Positions 25,594 to 34,678 of a stretch of DNA of 64,000 nucleotides are shown here, in pieces (position 1 is the stretch's first letter; each line of letters begins with the position of its first letter). A model generated the notes under the pieces. That model had not been told where the DNA came from, ran no database searches, and worked only from the letters and a program-made list of their open reading frames with translations. Position numbers and translations under genes: made by a program. The stretch is from Namhaeicola litoreus (GTDB lineage: Bacteria; Bacteroidota; Bacteroidia; Flavobacteriales; Flavobacteriaceae), in NCBI RefSeq assembly GCF_042679565.1, contig NZ_JBHTMY010000003.1:62001-126000 (forward strand), read 5' to 3'.

Positions 25594-25766
25594 GGTTTAA
25601 GCAGAGTAAGTGTAAACCTATTCTGTTTTACCAACAATGAAGTAAACCAGGAAATTTGTAAGATACAGAAAAGAGTAAGTATTTACTTGACTTTTTCTAA
25701 GTTATATTAATTTTTGTTAAAAAGAATTAGTAATTTCACCTTCGTTATAATATAAATGAATTAACC

Positions 25767-26243
25767 ATGTACAAGACAAAATTTTATGTAGTTATCGCAG
25801 TGTTTATGGCGATGTTGTTTGGACAAAACATTCAAGCGCAAACTTATACTGAAGAAATAGATATGTTCCAATCTATTTTTGGTATGGAAAAAAAAGAATT
25901 AGTTTCTGATTTTCTGCAAGATGCGGCCAACGATGATTTTTGGACACTTTATGACGAGTATGAATTAAAGCGAAAAAGTTTAGGAAAAGAGCGCTTACAA
26001 GCACTCACCAATTATGCCAATAACTATGACAGTATGGATCTGACTGGTTATGATAATACGATCAAAGAAATGATCAGATTGAGAAGCGCTAATGATAAAT
26101 TGATCGATAGCTATTACAAAAAGATCAAGAAAAAATCCGGTTCAAAAGCGGCGGCACAATTCTTTCAAATAGAATCGTATATTTTGAGCGAATCTCGTTC
26201 AGCAATTTTGGAAGGCATTCCATTTATTGGAGAGTTAAACTAG
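25767..26243 (+). CDS. Secreted helical protein, unknown function
   Basis: Protein of 158 residues with a signal peptide (MYKTKFYVVIAVFMAMLFGQNIQA, cut before Q) and an all-helical, charged mature part: EEIDMFQSIFGMEKKELVSDFLQDAANDDFW then LKRKSLGKERLQALTNYANNYDSM. I know similar short secreted helical proteins from Bacteroidota but no function. It is followed by a strong terminator and is probably a single-gene unit. Confidence 0.75.
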   Translation: MYKTKFYVVIAVFMAMLFGQNIQAQTYTEEIDMFQSIFGMEKKELVSDFLQDAANDDFWTLYDEYELKRKSLGKERLQALTNYANNYDSMDLTGYDNTIKEMIRLRSANDKLIDSYYKKIKKKSGSKAAAQFFQIESYILSESRSAILEGIPFIGELN

Positions 26244-26266
26244 CCTGAAAAAAAAATATATTGAAC

Positions 26267-26302
26267 GCCCTGTTTTATAAAGACAGGGCTTTTTTATTTT
26301 TT
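26267..26302 (+). terminator. Terminator after the 158-residue secreted protein
   Basis: Arms GCCCTGT (26267-26273) and ACAGGGC (26283-26289) with a 9-nt loop, followed by TTTTTTATTTTTTG. Confidence 0.85.
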
Positions 26303-26428
26303 GTTCCATGCAAATAGTATTTCATCGTTAATTTAGAATTGTTTTAAAAAGATTTTAGTCAAAAAATGAAGGTTTTAAATTACCTTTAAGGTGGTTATCG
26401 CATTCATTTGATCTTAATTACCCTCATC

Positions 26429-28753
26429 ATGAAATATTTTAAATTTTTCCCATTTCTTTTGCTTTCCGTGCTATTTGTTCAATTAAGTCCAGCCCAAGAA
26501 AAAAAACCAAAAGTAGCTGTTGTTTTAAGTGGTGGTGGGGCTAGAGGGATAGCGCATATCTATACCTTACAGATGTTAGATTCTTTAGGGGTGGTACCTG
26601 ATTTAATTATTGGAACAAGTATGGGGAGTGTTGTAGGAGGTTTATATGCCATGGGATATTCGGGAAATGAAATTGAAGAATTAGCCAGGACTACTGATTG
26701 GGAGTCACTCTTTAGTGGGACCATTTCATTAAGAGATATTAGTAACGAGGAAAAAAGTGAGTATAATCAATATCTCGTCGATTTTGATTTCGTAAAAGGA
26801 AAACCCAAAGTCAGTAGTGCTATAATAAGCGATCAGAATTTGCGCGAATATTTTCATAGTTTGACCTTTTCGGTTTACGATGTAAAAGACTTTGATGATC
26901 TTGCTATACCTTACAGAGCCATGGCAACTGATATTGTGAATGGTAAGGAGGTTGTTTTGTCGAGTGGTTCCTTAAATTTTGCTATGCGCGCAAGCATGTC
27001 TATACCCGGTGTATTTATGCCTTTGGACTACAATGAAACACTGTTGGTGGATGGAGGTGTGCTGAATAATTTTCCAGTTGATGTAGCTAAGCGCATGGGT
27101 GCAGATATTATTATAGGTAGCGACGTTGGGGGAGGGATGAAGCCAAAGGAAAAATTAGATAATATAGGGAGTTTACTTTTTCAAACTGGGATGCTCAGTA
27201 GTAATTTAAAAAATCCTGGAAATAGAGCACTATGTGATATATTGATAGATCATGTACCTTATTTAACTTATGAAACCGGAGATTTCGCTAAGGCAACAGA
27301 AATTTATGAAGAGGGTAAAATAGGCACCTTAGTTGAAAAGCAAAAATTCATTGAACTTGCAGAACGATTAAAAGGATTTCCTCAAACTCCTGCAAAAAGA
27401 CCTGATGTTAAAGATGAGTTTTTTATTGAAAATATAACCTATACAGGAATAAGCGAGGAGTATTTACAAACAGTAAAATCTAGAGCAAATTTTAAAACAC
27501 AAACTAATTATACAACGTCAGATATCAAAGATGGGATAGATAAAATTGTTGGAACGAATTTCTTTGAGATTGTTAGTTACGATATTAAAAAAGATGAAAA
27601 CGATAAATTAGTTTTAGAAATTAGTGCTGTAGAACAGTCAAAACACCAAGTAAAAGGCGGATTACATTATGATTCGTACAATGGAATTGGCCTTATTCTA
27701 AATTATACCGGTAGAAATGTATTGGGTAACTCATCTCGATTATTGTTAACTTTAGATATAGCAGAACAACAAAGAGGACGCTTGCAGTATCAAAAAATAT
27801 TTGGAGAAAAAAGAGATTGGTGGTCTAGAGCTGAAGCCTACACAGAAAATTTAGATCAAGATTTTGTGTTTGAGGGTCAAACTGTCGATGAGTTCAGATA
27901 CAGATATTCTTATGGAGATCTACAGTTCAATAAAAACATAAACTCTTTTAAAAGTTTTGTTGGATTGGGTTTATTGTATGAGTTTACTCGGATAGTACCA
28001 AAAGCTGATCCTGATATTGTTGATAATTTCTTGGGCTTAGAAGATTATAGGTTTAATAATTTTTCACTTTATGCCCAATATAATCATAATTCATTCGACC
28101 GGGCATATTTTCCAACGAAAGGAGTTAAGTATAAGGCCATGCTCAGCAGATCCCTGTACAATGAAGCCAATGTTAATTACATAGATGAATCTATTGGGGA
28201 TTTTAAAAAACCTGTCAACGGATTTACAAAATTTACGTTTGACTTTGAAAAACGCTTATCGATCTCCGAGAGCTTAACCGGAATTGCAGGGGCAGATGTT
28301 GGTTTCACTTTTTATGATGATTTAAAAAGTGACGAGGTAGATTTTGCTGACTATGCCTACGGAGCAAAATACTATTTGGGAGGGGTGCTTACAAGACCAA
28401 GAAGAGATAATTTCGTTTTGCCAGGATTGTTGGAAAGCGAATTGGCTGTTAACCAGTTTATGATGGTAGAGTTGGCATTGCAATATAATTTTCTAGGATT
28501 GTTTTATCTTAAGCCTCACGTAAATTTTGGTACAGTAGGTTTTAGTGATTTTAATAATTATATTGAAGATGCGTTTTCACCAGATGGCAATTGGAAAGAG
28601 ACAATTGATCCTAGTAGTATATTCACGGCAGGTGTTACAACTTCGATAGACACATTTTTAGGTCCAATTGATTTTGATCTGAGCTACACAAATGATATAA
28701 GCAAAATTCGCTTTTTTATAGGGGTTGGTTATCAATTGAATAGATCAAATTAA
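26429..28753 (+). CDS. Patatin-like phospholipase fused to an Omp85-type translocator
   Basis: Protein of 774 residues with a signal peptide (about 1-22, ending SPAQ). Residues 30-300 are a patatin lipase: oxyanion GGGARGIAH, catalytic Ser64 in GTSMGS and catalytic Asp208 in VDGGVLNNFP. A POTRA-like domain follows (about 325-400), then a 16-strand-type Omp85/BamA barrel to the end, with YFPTKGVKYKAM and FFIGVGYQLNRSN. This is the layout of PlpD-like type Vd autotransporters, in which the barrel delivers the patatin to the surface. ATG 26429 is chosen because it gives a clean signal peptide; a TTG 21 bp upstream is possible. Confidence 0.9.
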   Translation: MKYFKFFPFLLLSVLFVQLSPAQEKKPKVAVVLSGGGARGIAHIYTLQMLDSLGVVPDLIIGTSMGSVVGGLYAMGYSGNEIEELARTTDWESLFSGTISLRDISNEEKSEYNQYLVDFDFVKGKPKVSSAIISDQNLREYFHSLTFSVYDVKDFDDLAIPYRAMATDIVNGKEVVLSSGSLNFAMRASMSIPGVFMPLDYNETLLVDGGVLNNFPVDVAKRMGADIIIGSDVGGGMKPKEKLDNIGSLLFQTGMLSSNLKNPGNRALCDILIDHVPYLTYETGDFAKATEIYEEGKIGTLVEKQKFIELAERLKGFPQTPAKRPDVKDEFFIENITYTGISEEYLQTVKSRANFKTQTNYTTSDIKDGIDKIVGTNFFEIVSYDIKKDENDKLVLEISAVEQSKHQVKGGLHYDSYNGIGLILNYTGRNVLGNSSRLLLTLDIAEQQRGRLQYQKIFGEKRDWWSRAEAYTENLDQDFVFEGQTVDEFRYRYSYGDLQFNKNINSFKSFVGLGLLYEFTRIVPKADPDIVDNFLGLEDYRFNNFSLYAQYNHNSFDRAYFPTKGVKYKAMLSRSLYNEANVNYIDESIGDFKKPVNGFTKFTFDFEKRLSISESLTGIAGADVGFTFYDDLKSDEVDFADYAYGAKYYLGGVLTRPRRDNFVLPGLLESELAVNQFMMVELALQYNFLGLFYLKPHVNFGTVGFSDFNNYIEDAFSPDGNWKETIDPSSIFTAGVTTSIDTFLGPIDFDLSYTNDISKIRFFIGVGYQLNRSN

Positions 28754-28775
28754 AATAGGTTGAAAATTGATAATA

Positions 28776-29375
28776 ATGAAAAAAAGGATGAAATGGTATA
28801 GTAAAATTTTAGATCGAATATTAAAGGGAATCGTACTGTTTATATTTCCCATTGTATTGATCAGTTATTTGTTGGGCAAGGCCATCGGGTTTATACAAAA
28901 AATGATGACTCCTATACAAGAGCATTTACCTCAACAAAAGTTTTTTGGTATAGGTATGCTCACTTTACTCAGTGTTATTTTGATCCTTCTTATTTGCTAT
29001 GGTTTTGGTTTTCTTCTGGAGAAAAGCAAAACGAAGTTCTTTATGAATAAATTGGATGACCTGCTTTCTGCCATCATACCGGGTTATGCCATGATGAAAT
29101 CCAGTGCGAGTAATGCGATTGGCATTACAGATAAAGAATGGAAAGTTGTTTTACTTGGTGAAGAAGGGGACTGGCGCATGGGCGTTGAGGTCGATAAACA
29201 GCAAGGAGAATTTAGCGTTGTGTTTTTTCCTGAACCTCCCGATGCAAAAGCAGGAGAAGTAAAACTGATTCATCAATCAAAATTGAAATACAGCGAATTA
29301 CCAATGGGACAACTGCTGTTGATGATCAAGAAGTATGGAGAGGGAGCCGGTAAATTAGTCAAAGACAAAGATTGA
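28776..29375 (+). CDS. DUF502-like membrane protein
   Basis: Protein of 199 residues with two membrane segments (about 14-35 and 56-80) and a soluble C-terminal half (ITDKEWKVVLLGEEGDWRMGVEVDK... FSVVFFPEPPDAKAGEVKLIH). The pattern of an N-terminal PIVLISYLLGKAI, a second helix and a domain with FPEPPxxxxGEV matches the DUF502 family of unknown function. The ATG at 28776 is preferred over TTG 28767. It begins 22 bp after the patatin-Omp85 gene and may be co-transcribed with it. Confidence 0.75.
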   Translation: MKKRMKWYSKILDRILKGIVLFIFPIVLISYLLGKAIGFIQKMMTPIQEHLPQQKFFGIGMLTLLSVILILLICYGFGFLLEKSKTKFFMNKLDDLLSAIIPGYAMMKSSASNAIGITDKEWKVVLLGEEGDWRMGVEVDKQQGEFSVVFFPEPPDAKAGEVKLIHQSKLKYSELPMGQLLLMIKKYGEGAGKLVKDKD

Positions 29376-29439
29376 TCTTTGGATGGAACTGACATATTTA
29401 TGTGCGCCACATTTAAAAAGAAGGACACTTGAGATTGGA

Positions 29440-30237
29440 TCAAGCCACCAAAACAACTTTCATCGAATTTTGTCCCGAAATAAGCAGGGGTTTTCCGTTC
29501 ACTTCTTCGAAAAAAAGAATTCCTATGCTCACGACCAGGGCGGCGGAGTTTGATAATTCTGGTTCTCCTAACTGAATGGATAAATTTATGGTTTCCGTGA
29601 GATGAGATCTCGAGGAAAGCACTGAACTATAGCTAGTACCGCGAAACTCATGGTATTTGTCACCTACAAATAAATATTTCTCTACATCTTTGTCAAAAAC
29701 ATAGTCGCTCAAGACAAAGGCATGCAGTAGAACTTGAAAGTGGCTGGCCCGGTGAGGCCCTGAAATATAAATTGTGGGATGAAAGGGAGGCACTTGCCAA
29801 GTAATCAAATTTCTGGTGGAATTCAATTCAGGCATTGGGTAAGGCGGGTAAAAAACTGAGGATAGGGCTACTTTTTGATTGAGTTCAAAACCCTCTAGAC
29901 ATGTTTTGTTTTTGATGATTTCAAAAGACCTTGACCCTCGTACTCCTGCACCCGCTTTGTTGATGCGCTTCATTATCCCTGTTACTTTTCCGGATAAGGA
30001 GGTGGTTCTGATCAGCTTGGACACTGGGAGAAAACCATTGCGAAATGAACGTCCCATCACGGCAGAGGCGCCAAATTCCTGCATATTTTCACGGGTTCTC
30101 ACAAAATTGGGTTCTTTGAGGATACGCTTTCTATCGGCACCTCCTGCACCTTTTACATAAAACTTTCCATTTCTTTCATAAAATACCAAACCACTTAACG
30201 ATCCGGTGAATTTCAATAGACTCTTTTGATCTGCCAT
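29440..30237 (-). CDS. Uncharacterised Bacteroidota protein with KGGxxRI..FVRTREN motif
   Basis: Protein of 265 residues without signal peptide or membrane helix. The N-terminal third is basic and reads SLSGLVFYERNGKFYVKGAGG, then RILKEPNFVRTRENMQEFG and FRNGFLPV. A pattern like GxLxGxxFYxxxGKxxxRxKGG followed by PxFxRTRENxxEFG recurs, from memory, in unnamed Bacteroidota proteins, sometimes in several copies per genome. The C-terminal half looks like a beta-sandwich (ITWQVPPFHPTIYISG, ETINLSIQLGEPELSNSAALVVSIGILFFEEVNG). Function unknown. It is divergent from the fucosidase across a 445-bp region with an 11-bp repeat array. Confidence 0.75.
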   Translation of the reverse strand: MADQKSLLKFTGSLSGLVFYERNGKFYVKGAGGADRKRILKEPNFVRTRENMQEFGASAVMGRSFRNGFLPVSKLIRTTSLSGKVTGIMKRINKAGAGVRGSRSFEIIKNKTCLEGFELNQKVALSSVFYPPYPMPELNSTRNLITWQVPPFHPTIYISGPHRASHFQVLLHAFVLSDYVFDKDVEKYLFVGDKYHEFRGTSYSSVLSSRSHLTETINLSIQLGEPELSNSAALVVSIGILFFEEVNGKPLLISGQNSMKVVLVA

Positions 30238-30682
30238 GTTTATTTGATTTATTGATTCATTTTTTTAGGATTCTACTATCCTCTTTTTTATGATGGCAGA
30301 AGTAAAAAGTAAACATCAAAATCACATATTTTTAGGTGTCAGCCATACTATTATGCTTTTTAATGGGTATTTTATAGGTTGAACAGTTTTCTATAATGAA
30401 TTAGTTTGTTTTGAAACTGTGATGAGAGCGCACTGAGAGTGCACTGAGAGTACACTGAAAGCGCATTGATATTACACTGTAATCACAATAATTCTATGCA
30501 ATTATCTAGCTATACAAATGAAATTTATATGTGTTTTTTATGCAGTTGATAATATTTACTTTAGAGTTTTAGACTGAGGTATACGCCTGAAACCTTTATT
30601 CAATATTATTGATGTCATCGCCATATTTAGGTGATAGATTTTCTATCTTTAAATAAAAATAGTATCCATGCAGCGCAAAATC
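30238..30682. other. Divergent intergenic region with 11-bp repeats
   Basis: 445 bp between the minus-strand unknown gene and the fucosidase. It holds the five-unit 11-bp repeat at 30428-30482 and TATCTTTA at 30644-30651, a possible -7 element for the fucosidase without a clear upstream partner. No coding frame can be supported. Confidence 0.6.
30428..30482. repeat. Five tandem 11-bp repeats, consensus GYRCACTGARA
   Basis: Units begin at 30428, 30439, 30450, 30461 and 30472. CACTGA or CATTGA is kept in the first four units and CACTGT in the fifth; the rest drifts. An 11-bp period is about one turn of DNA, so a bound protein would see all units on one face. Confidence 0.8.
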
Positions 30683-31987
30683 ATGAAATTCAAACCAAAC
30701 TACTTGTTATTAATAGTCTTCATGTTCTTGATTCAGCCACTATGTAGCCAATCTTATAGCCCTGCCAAAGAGAATTTAGAAGCGAGAAAATGGTTTGCCG
30801 ATGCCAAATTCGGACTCTTTATTCATTGGGGTGTTTATAGTGTATTGGGTGATGGAGAATGGGTCATGCAATTGCAAAATATATCGATCCCTGAATATGA
30901 AAAATTACCCACTTTTTTTAATCCCGTTAACTATAACGCAGCAGAGTGGGTAAAAATGGCCAAAGATGCGGGGATGAAATACATCTGTATCACTACACGC
31001 CACCACGATGGTTTTTCGATGTTTGATACTGAATTGACCGATTATAATATTGTAAAAAGTTCACCTTATAAAAAAGATATTTTAAAGGAGCTTGCCGTTG
31101 CTTGCGAAAAAGAAGGGATCAAATTGTTTTTTTATTATTCTCTTTTGGATTGGCATAACGATGATTATTATCCGAGAGGAAGTACCGGGAATGGTATTGC
31201 CGGAAGAAAAGATGGAAATTGGGAGAAGTATATCGCTTTTATGAAAGGTCAGCTCACAGAATTATTGACGAATTACGGGGAGATCGGCGGGATCTGGTTC
31301 GATGGAGATTGGGATAAGAAGGAGGCGGATTGGCATTACGATGAAATCTATCAATTAATACACAGATTGCAACCCCAATGCCTTATTGGAAATAATCACC
31401 ACGAAGCAATTAAACCTGGAGAAGATTTTCAGATGTTCGAAAAGGACCTACCGGGAAGGTCAACACAAAAATTTGCTTCCAAGGCCGAAGATATAGGTTC
31501 TCTACCCAAAGAAGTTTGTGAGACGATCAACGGATCATGGGGTTTTAATTTACAAGATCGCCATCATAAAAGTGACAAAGAACTTATTCAATACCTTATC
31601 AAAGCAGCGGGTTACGGAACAAATTTATTGCTCAATGTTGGGCCTATGCCAAATGGAAAAATACAGGAAGAGCATGTAAAGTCTCTTGAAAAAATAGGTG
31701 ATTGGTTAGCCGTATACGGGGAGACAATTTACGGTTCTGAAGGTGGAATTTTGGCACCGTCAGAAGATTTGGTTTCTACCCAAAAAGGAAAGAAACTTTA
31801 TGTGCATTTGCTCAACCCTAAAGAAAATTGGTTTCTCCCGGGGTTTAATACCAAAATTGAAAACATGACTTTCTTCAAAAGTAGGGCAAAAGTAAAATAC
31901 CAATTTACAGATTTTGGTTTGCTGTTTAGCACACCTGCAAGGGAGCAAGATGAGATTGACACGATCATAGAAATTACATTAAAGTAA
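30683..31987 (+). CDS. Alpha-L-fucosidase, GH29
   Basis: Secreted glycoside hydrolase of 434 residues (signal peptide about 1-23, ending PLCSQ) that removes alpha-linked L-fucose from glycans. GH29 features are the N-terminal WFADAKFGLFIHWGVYSV, the ITTRHHDGFSMFDT segment, KYYSLLDWH-like FFYYSLLDWHNDDYY, and the nucleophile Asp207 in GGIWFDGDWD. The late segment LLLNVGPMPNGKI is also typical. The C-terminal beta domain is short. It begins 445 bp from a divergent gene across the 11-bp repeats. An alternative ATG lies 15 bp upstream. Confidence 0.93.
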   Translation: MKFKPNYLLLIVFMFLIQPLCSQSYSPAKENLEARKWFADAKFGLFIHWGVYSVLGDGEWVMQLQNISIPEYEKLPTFFNPVNYNAAEWVKMAKDAGMKYICITTRHHDGFSMFDTELTDYNIVKSSPYKKDILKELAVACEKEGIKLFFYYSLLDWHNDDYYPRGSTGNGIAGRKDGNWEKYIAFMKGQLTELLTNYGEIGGIWFDGDWDKKEADWHYDEIYQLIHRLQPQCLIGNNHHEAIKPGEDFQMFEKDLPGRSTQKFASKAEDIGSLPKEVCETINGSWGFNLQDRHHKSDKELIQYLIKAAGYGTNLLLNVGPMPNGKIQEEHVKSLEKIGDWLAVYGETIYGSEGGILAPSEDLVSTQKGKKLYVHLLNPKENWFLPGFNTKIENMTFFKSRAKVKYQFTDFGLLFSTPAREQDEIDTIIEITLK

Positions 31988-32009
31988 AATTTAAAAAATA
32001 TACTTAAAA

Positions 32010-32720
32010 ATGGAGAAATTTGATTGGTTTAAAATCCTAATTTTATCAGTAGCCATCGTGTTGGCAGGTTATTTTGTAGGGAATATGCATAAAACAGGAA
32101 AAGCATTTGACCGCTCAGTTCAGGTAAAAGGACTTGCAGAAAAGGAAGTAAAAGCTGATCTGGCGGTTTGGCCCATCAATATCACCCTTGCGGGAAATGA
32201 TTTGTTAACGCTGAAGAACGATCTAGAAATGCAAAATAGGGCTGTCAAAGCGTTCTTCCTGAAACTGGGATTTACGGAGGATGAATTGACAAGTGGTAAC
32301 ATTACCATTACAGACACCCAGGCAGTTTTGTACGGATCCGAAAATAGAAATCGGGAGTATCGCTATATCGCAAATGCGGAATTTACTGTGAGAACTAAAA
32401 ATATAGAAAAAGTGCAACAAGCACTTACAGGTTCTTTAGCACTGATTTCTAATGGTATTTTGATCAATTCAAAAAACAGTTGGCAACCCATAGAGTACAG
32501 TTATTCGGGTCTGAATGAGATCAAACCAGCTATGATTGAAGAAGCGACCAGAAACGCCCGAGAAGTAGCAGATAAATTTGCGGAAGACTCGAATTCCAAA
32601 GTGGGTAAGATCAAAAATGCGCAGCAAGGTCTTTTTACCATCAATAACCTGGATGAAAATACAGCCTATATCAAAGTGGTGAGAGTAGTCTCTACCATCG
32701 ATTATTATCTTGAGGATTAA
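32010..32720 (+). CDS. SIMPL domain-containing protein
   Basis: Protein of 236 residues with an N-terminal membrane helix (about 8-25) that may be an uncleaved signal, then a SIMPL/DUF541 domain with VQVKGLAEKEVKADLAVWPINITLAGNDL and later ARNAREVADKFAEDSNSKVGKIKNAQQGLF. E. coli YggE and the animal SIMPL protein belong to the family. The bacterial proteins are periplasmic and linked to oxidative stress, but no biochemical role is settled. It begins 22 bp after the fucosidase and may share its transcript. It is convergent with the M28 peptidase. Confidence 0.88.
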   Translation: MEKFDWFKILILSVAIVLAGYFVGNMHKTGKAFDRSVQVKGLAEKEVKADLAVWPINITLAGNDLLTLKNDLEMQNRAVKAFFLKLGFTEDELTSGNITITDTQAVLYGSENRNREYRYIANAEFTVRTKNIEKVQQALTGSLALISNGILINSKNSWQPIEYSYSGLNEIKPAMIEEATRNAREVADKFAEDSNSKVGKIKNAQQGLFTINNLDENTAYIKVVRVVSTIDYYLED

Positions 32721-32738
32721 CAGTTGAGAAAAGCCGAT

Positions 32739-33710
32739 CTAATCGATCAAATCTCGATCGTACTTTTCGATGGCTTCCACGATCAATGTAACGGCACCGA
32801 TATAAAATTGTTGGTCTATATTTTCGAAATCGTCTTTTGGGGTATGGTAATCTTCATGATCTTCCACGCCAAAATAAATAAACGGAATACCCTTGTTGTG
32901 AAAAACACGGTGGTCGGATGATTCTGTCCAATCTTCAGCTTCATTCGCGGGGTCATCATGTCCGAATACTAATCTTACTGATGAGGTTAGATTTTCGATA
33001 GGGGCTTTTAAATAAGGATAGTGATGTGTACCACAAGCGTATAATTCTTTTTTCTCGTTTCTTGAAACCATGTCTAAATTGATGTTTAGTTTTATGGTTC
33101 CCATGGTCTCAGGAAAATTGTTTAAAAAATATTTCGCACCATAAGAGCCCTTTTCCTCTGCATCAAATTCGGCAAAGATGAGTGTGTGCTGAGGTGTTTT
33201 GTTTTTGAAATAATTGGCAATCACTGGTAAAGCAGCTGCTCCGGAAGCATCGTCATCTGCCCCGTTGTAAATTTCTCCATTTTGAATGCCCAAATGATCG
33301 TGATGGGCAGAAATGACAATAACTTGGTTTGTTTTACCCGGTATTTTAGCCAGAACATTACCGCCATAAACCAAAGTGTCGGGCACATTACTAAAATCTT
33401 CAGCTGGATTTTCGATAGGCAAAATCATTTGCCTTGCCCTACCTTGTAATAATTCGGGGAATGATTGAATATAACCACTTTCAAAAAGTGGCTCAATACC
33501 ATATTGTTGAAATCTTTCGGCCAAATACAATTGCCCTTTTTTGTTTCCGACAGAAGCAAAATTTCTTCCTTCCAAAGAATCGTGAGACAAGGTTCGAATT
33601 CCGTTGATCAATGCTTGTTGGTCTATATTGATCGCTTGTGTATTTTTCTGAACAGAACAATTGAATAAAAGCAAGCCGGAGGCGAAGAGCAGTAAATATT
33701 TTATTTTCAT
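32739..33710 (-). CDS. M28-family zinc metallopeptidase lipoprotein
   Basis: Secreted zinc aminopeptidase-like protein of 323 residues. The signal ends in a lipobox (LLLFASGLLLFNC, cysteine near residue 18). Zinc and catalytic motifs are HHDHLGI (His), NGADDDASGA (bridging Asp), FAEFDAEEKGSYGAKYF (catalytic Glu and Glu ligand), NLDMVSR (Asp) and EDHEDYHTPKD (His). The family trims N-terminal residues from peptides. It is convergent with the SIMPL gene and stands alone on its strand. Confidence 0.93.
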   Translation of the reverse strand: MKIKYLLLFASGLLLFNCSVQKNTQAINIDQQALINGIRTLSHDSLEGRNFASVGNKKGQLYLAERFQQYGIEPLFESGYIQSFPELLQGRARQMILPIENPAEDFSNVPDTLVYGGNVLAKIPGKTNQVIVISAHHDHLGIQNGEIYNGADDDASGAAALPVIANYFKNKTPQHTLIFAEFDAEEKGSYGAKYFLNNFPETMGTIKLNINLDMVSRNEKKELYACGTHHYPYLKAPIENLTSSVRLVFGHDDPANEAEDWTESSDHRVFHNKGIPFIYFGVEDHEDYHTPKDDFENIDQQFYIGAVTLIVEAIEKYDRDLID

Positions 33711-33848
33711 GGTTTAAATTTGATACAGCAAGTTTACATAAATAAATTTTGTTGGCTAAAATTGTTTGATAGAATTGTAACGTCTTAAGAATTATGACAA
33801 CTAATTTTGCTAAAACACGTAAATTTAACCAACCAAATAGATAAAGAT

Positions 33849-34160
33849 ATGATCATTTCAACAACAAACACTTTAGACAATCATCCTGTAAAAGAATACT
33901 TAGGTCTCGTGGCCGGAGAAACCATTATAGGCGCCAATATTTTTAGAGATATTTTTGCTTCGATTAGAGATGTAGTCGGAGGACGTTCGTCTTCCTATGA
34001 GGAAGTACTCCGTCAGGCAAAAGATACCGCCATCAAGGAAATGAAACAGCAAGCTGCAGAAAGAGGAGCCAATGCTGTTATAGGGATCGACTTAGATTAT
34101 GAAACTGTAGGTCAGGGAATGTTGATGGTTGTCGCATCAGGGACCGCAGTCAAAATTTAG
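33849..34160 (+). CDS. YbjQ/UPF0145 family protein
   Basis: Small protein of 103 residues of the YbjQ (heavy-metal-binding domain-like) family, which usually forms pentameric rings. Hallmarks are the start MIISTTNTLDNHPVKEYLGLVAGE, GANIFRDIFASIRDVVGGRSSSYE and AAERGANAVIGIDLDYETVG. The biological role is unknown. ATG 33849 is used because it begins the conserved part; upstream in-frame codons overlap a TAATTTTG promoter-like element at 33802-33809. The GNAT gene follows 11 bp later. Confidence 0.93.
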   Translation: MIISTTNTLDNHPVKEYLGLVAGETIIGANIFRDIFASIRDVVGGRSSSYEEVLRQAKDTAIKEMKQQAAERGANAVIGIDLDYETVGQGMLMVVASGTAVKI

Positions 34161-34171
34161 TCAACTTTTTT

Positions 34172-34678
34172 ATGAAAACCACCTATGTAGAAGCTTCAAA
34201 ACCTGAAGATTTTGTTCTCATTGAAAATCTGGCTCATGAAATTTGGCATGAGTATTATCCAGAAATTATAGGATTGGAGCAAGTTGTGTATATGTTAAAG
34301 AAATTTCAAAACTCAACCTATATGCAACATCAGGTTCAGGAATCGTTTGTTTATTTTTTGATTTATAGAGAAGATCATCCAGCTGGTTATCTTTCTTATC
34401 AAATTCAAAAAGATCAACTGTTTTTAAGTAAGATGTATCTGCTAGATAAATTCAGAGGTCAGAAGATCGGAAAAGAGTCTCTTGATTTTGTGGAAGAAAA
34501 TGCCGTTGCGCTTCAATTGCCGAAAATAAGGTTAACGGTAAACAAGGATAACCTCAATGCGATCAAAGCCTATGAAAGTGCTGGCTTTGTCAATTACGGT
34601 GAAGCGGTAACCGATATAAGCGATGGTTTTGTGATGGACGATTATTTAATGGAGAAAAATATAGAATTAAAACGATGA
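34172..34678 (+). CDS. GNAT-family N-acetyltransferase
   Basis: Protein of 168 residues with a GNAT fold: VEASKPEDFVLIENLAHEIWHEYYPEI at the start, the acetyl-CoA loop in LLDKFRGQKIGKESLDFVEE (about 90-110) and the C-terminal LTVNKDNLNAIKAYESAGFVNYG. The substrate (small molecule or protein N-terminus) is unknown. Its stop overlaps the start of the next gene (ATGA), so the two are probably translated together. Confidence 0.9.
   Translation: MKTTYVEASKPEDFVLIENLAHEIWHEYYPEIIGLEQVVYMLKKFQNSTYMQHQVQESFVYFLIYREDHPAGYLSYQIQKDQLFLSKMYLLDKFRGQKIGKESLDFVEENAVALQLPKIRLTVNKDNLNAIKAYESAGFVNYGEAVTDISDGFVMDDYLMEKNIELKR

Noticed and set aside
30428..30482. CRISPR or iteron-type origin
   Set aside because: The 11-bp units are contiguous, without spacers, and no replication initiator gene is near. 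Phased regulatory repeats fit better.
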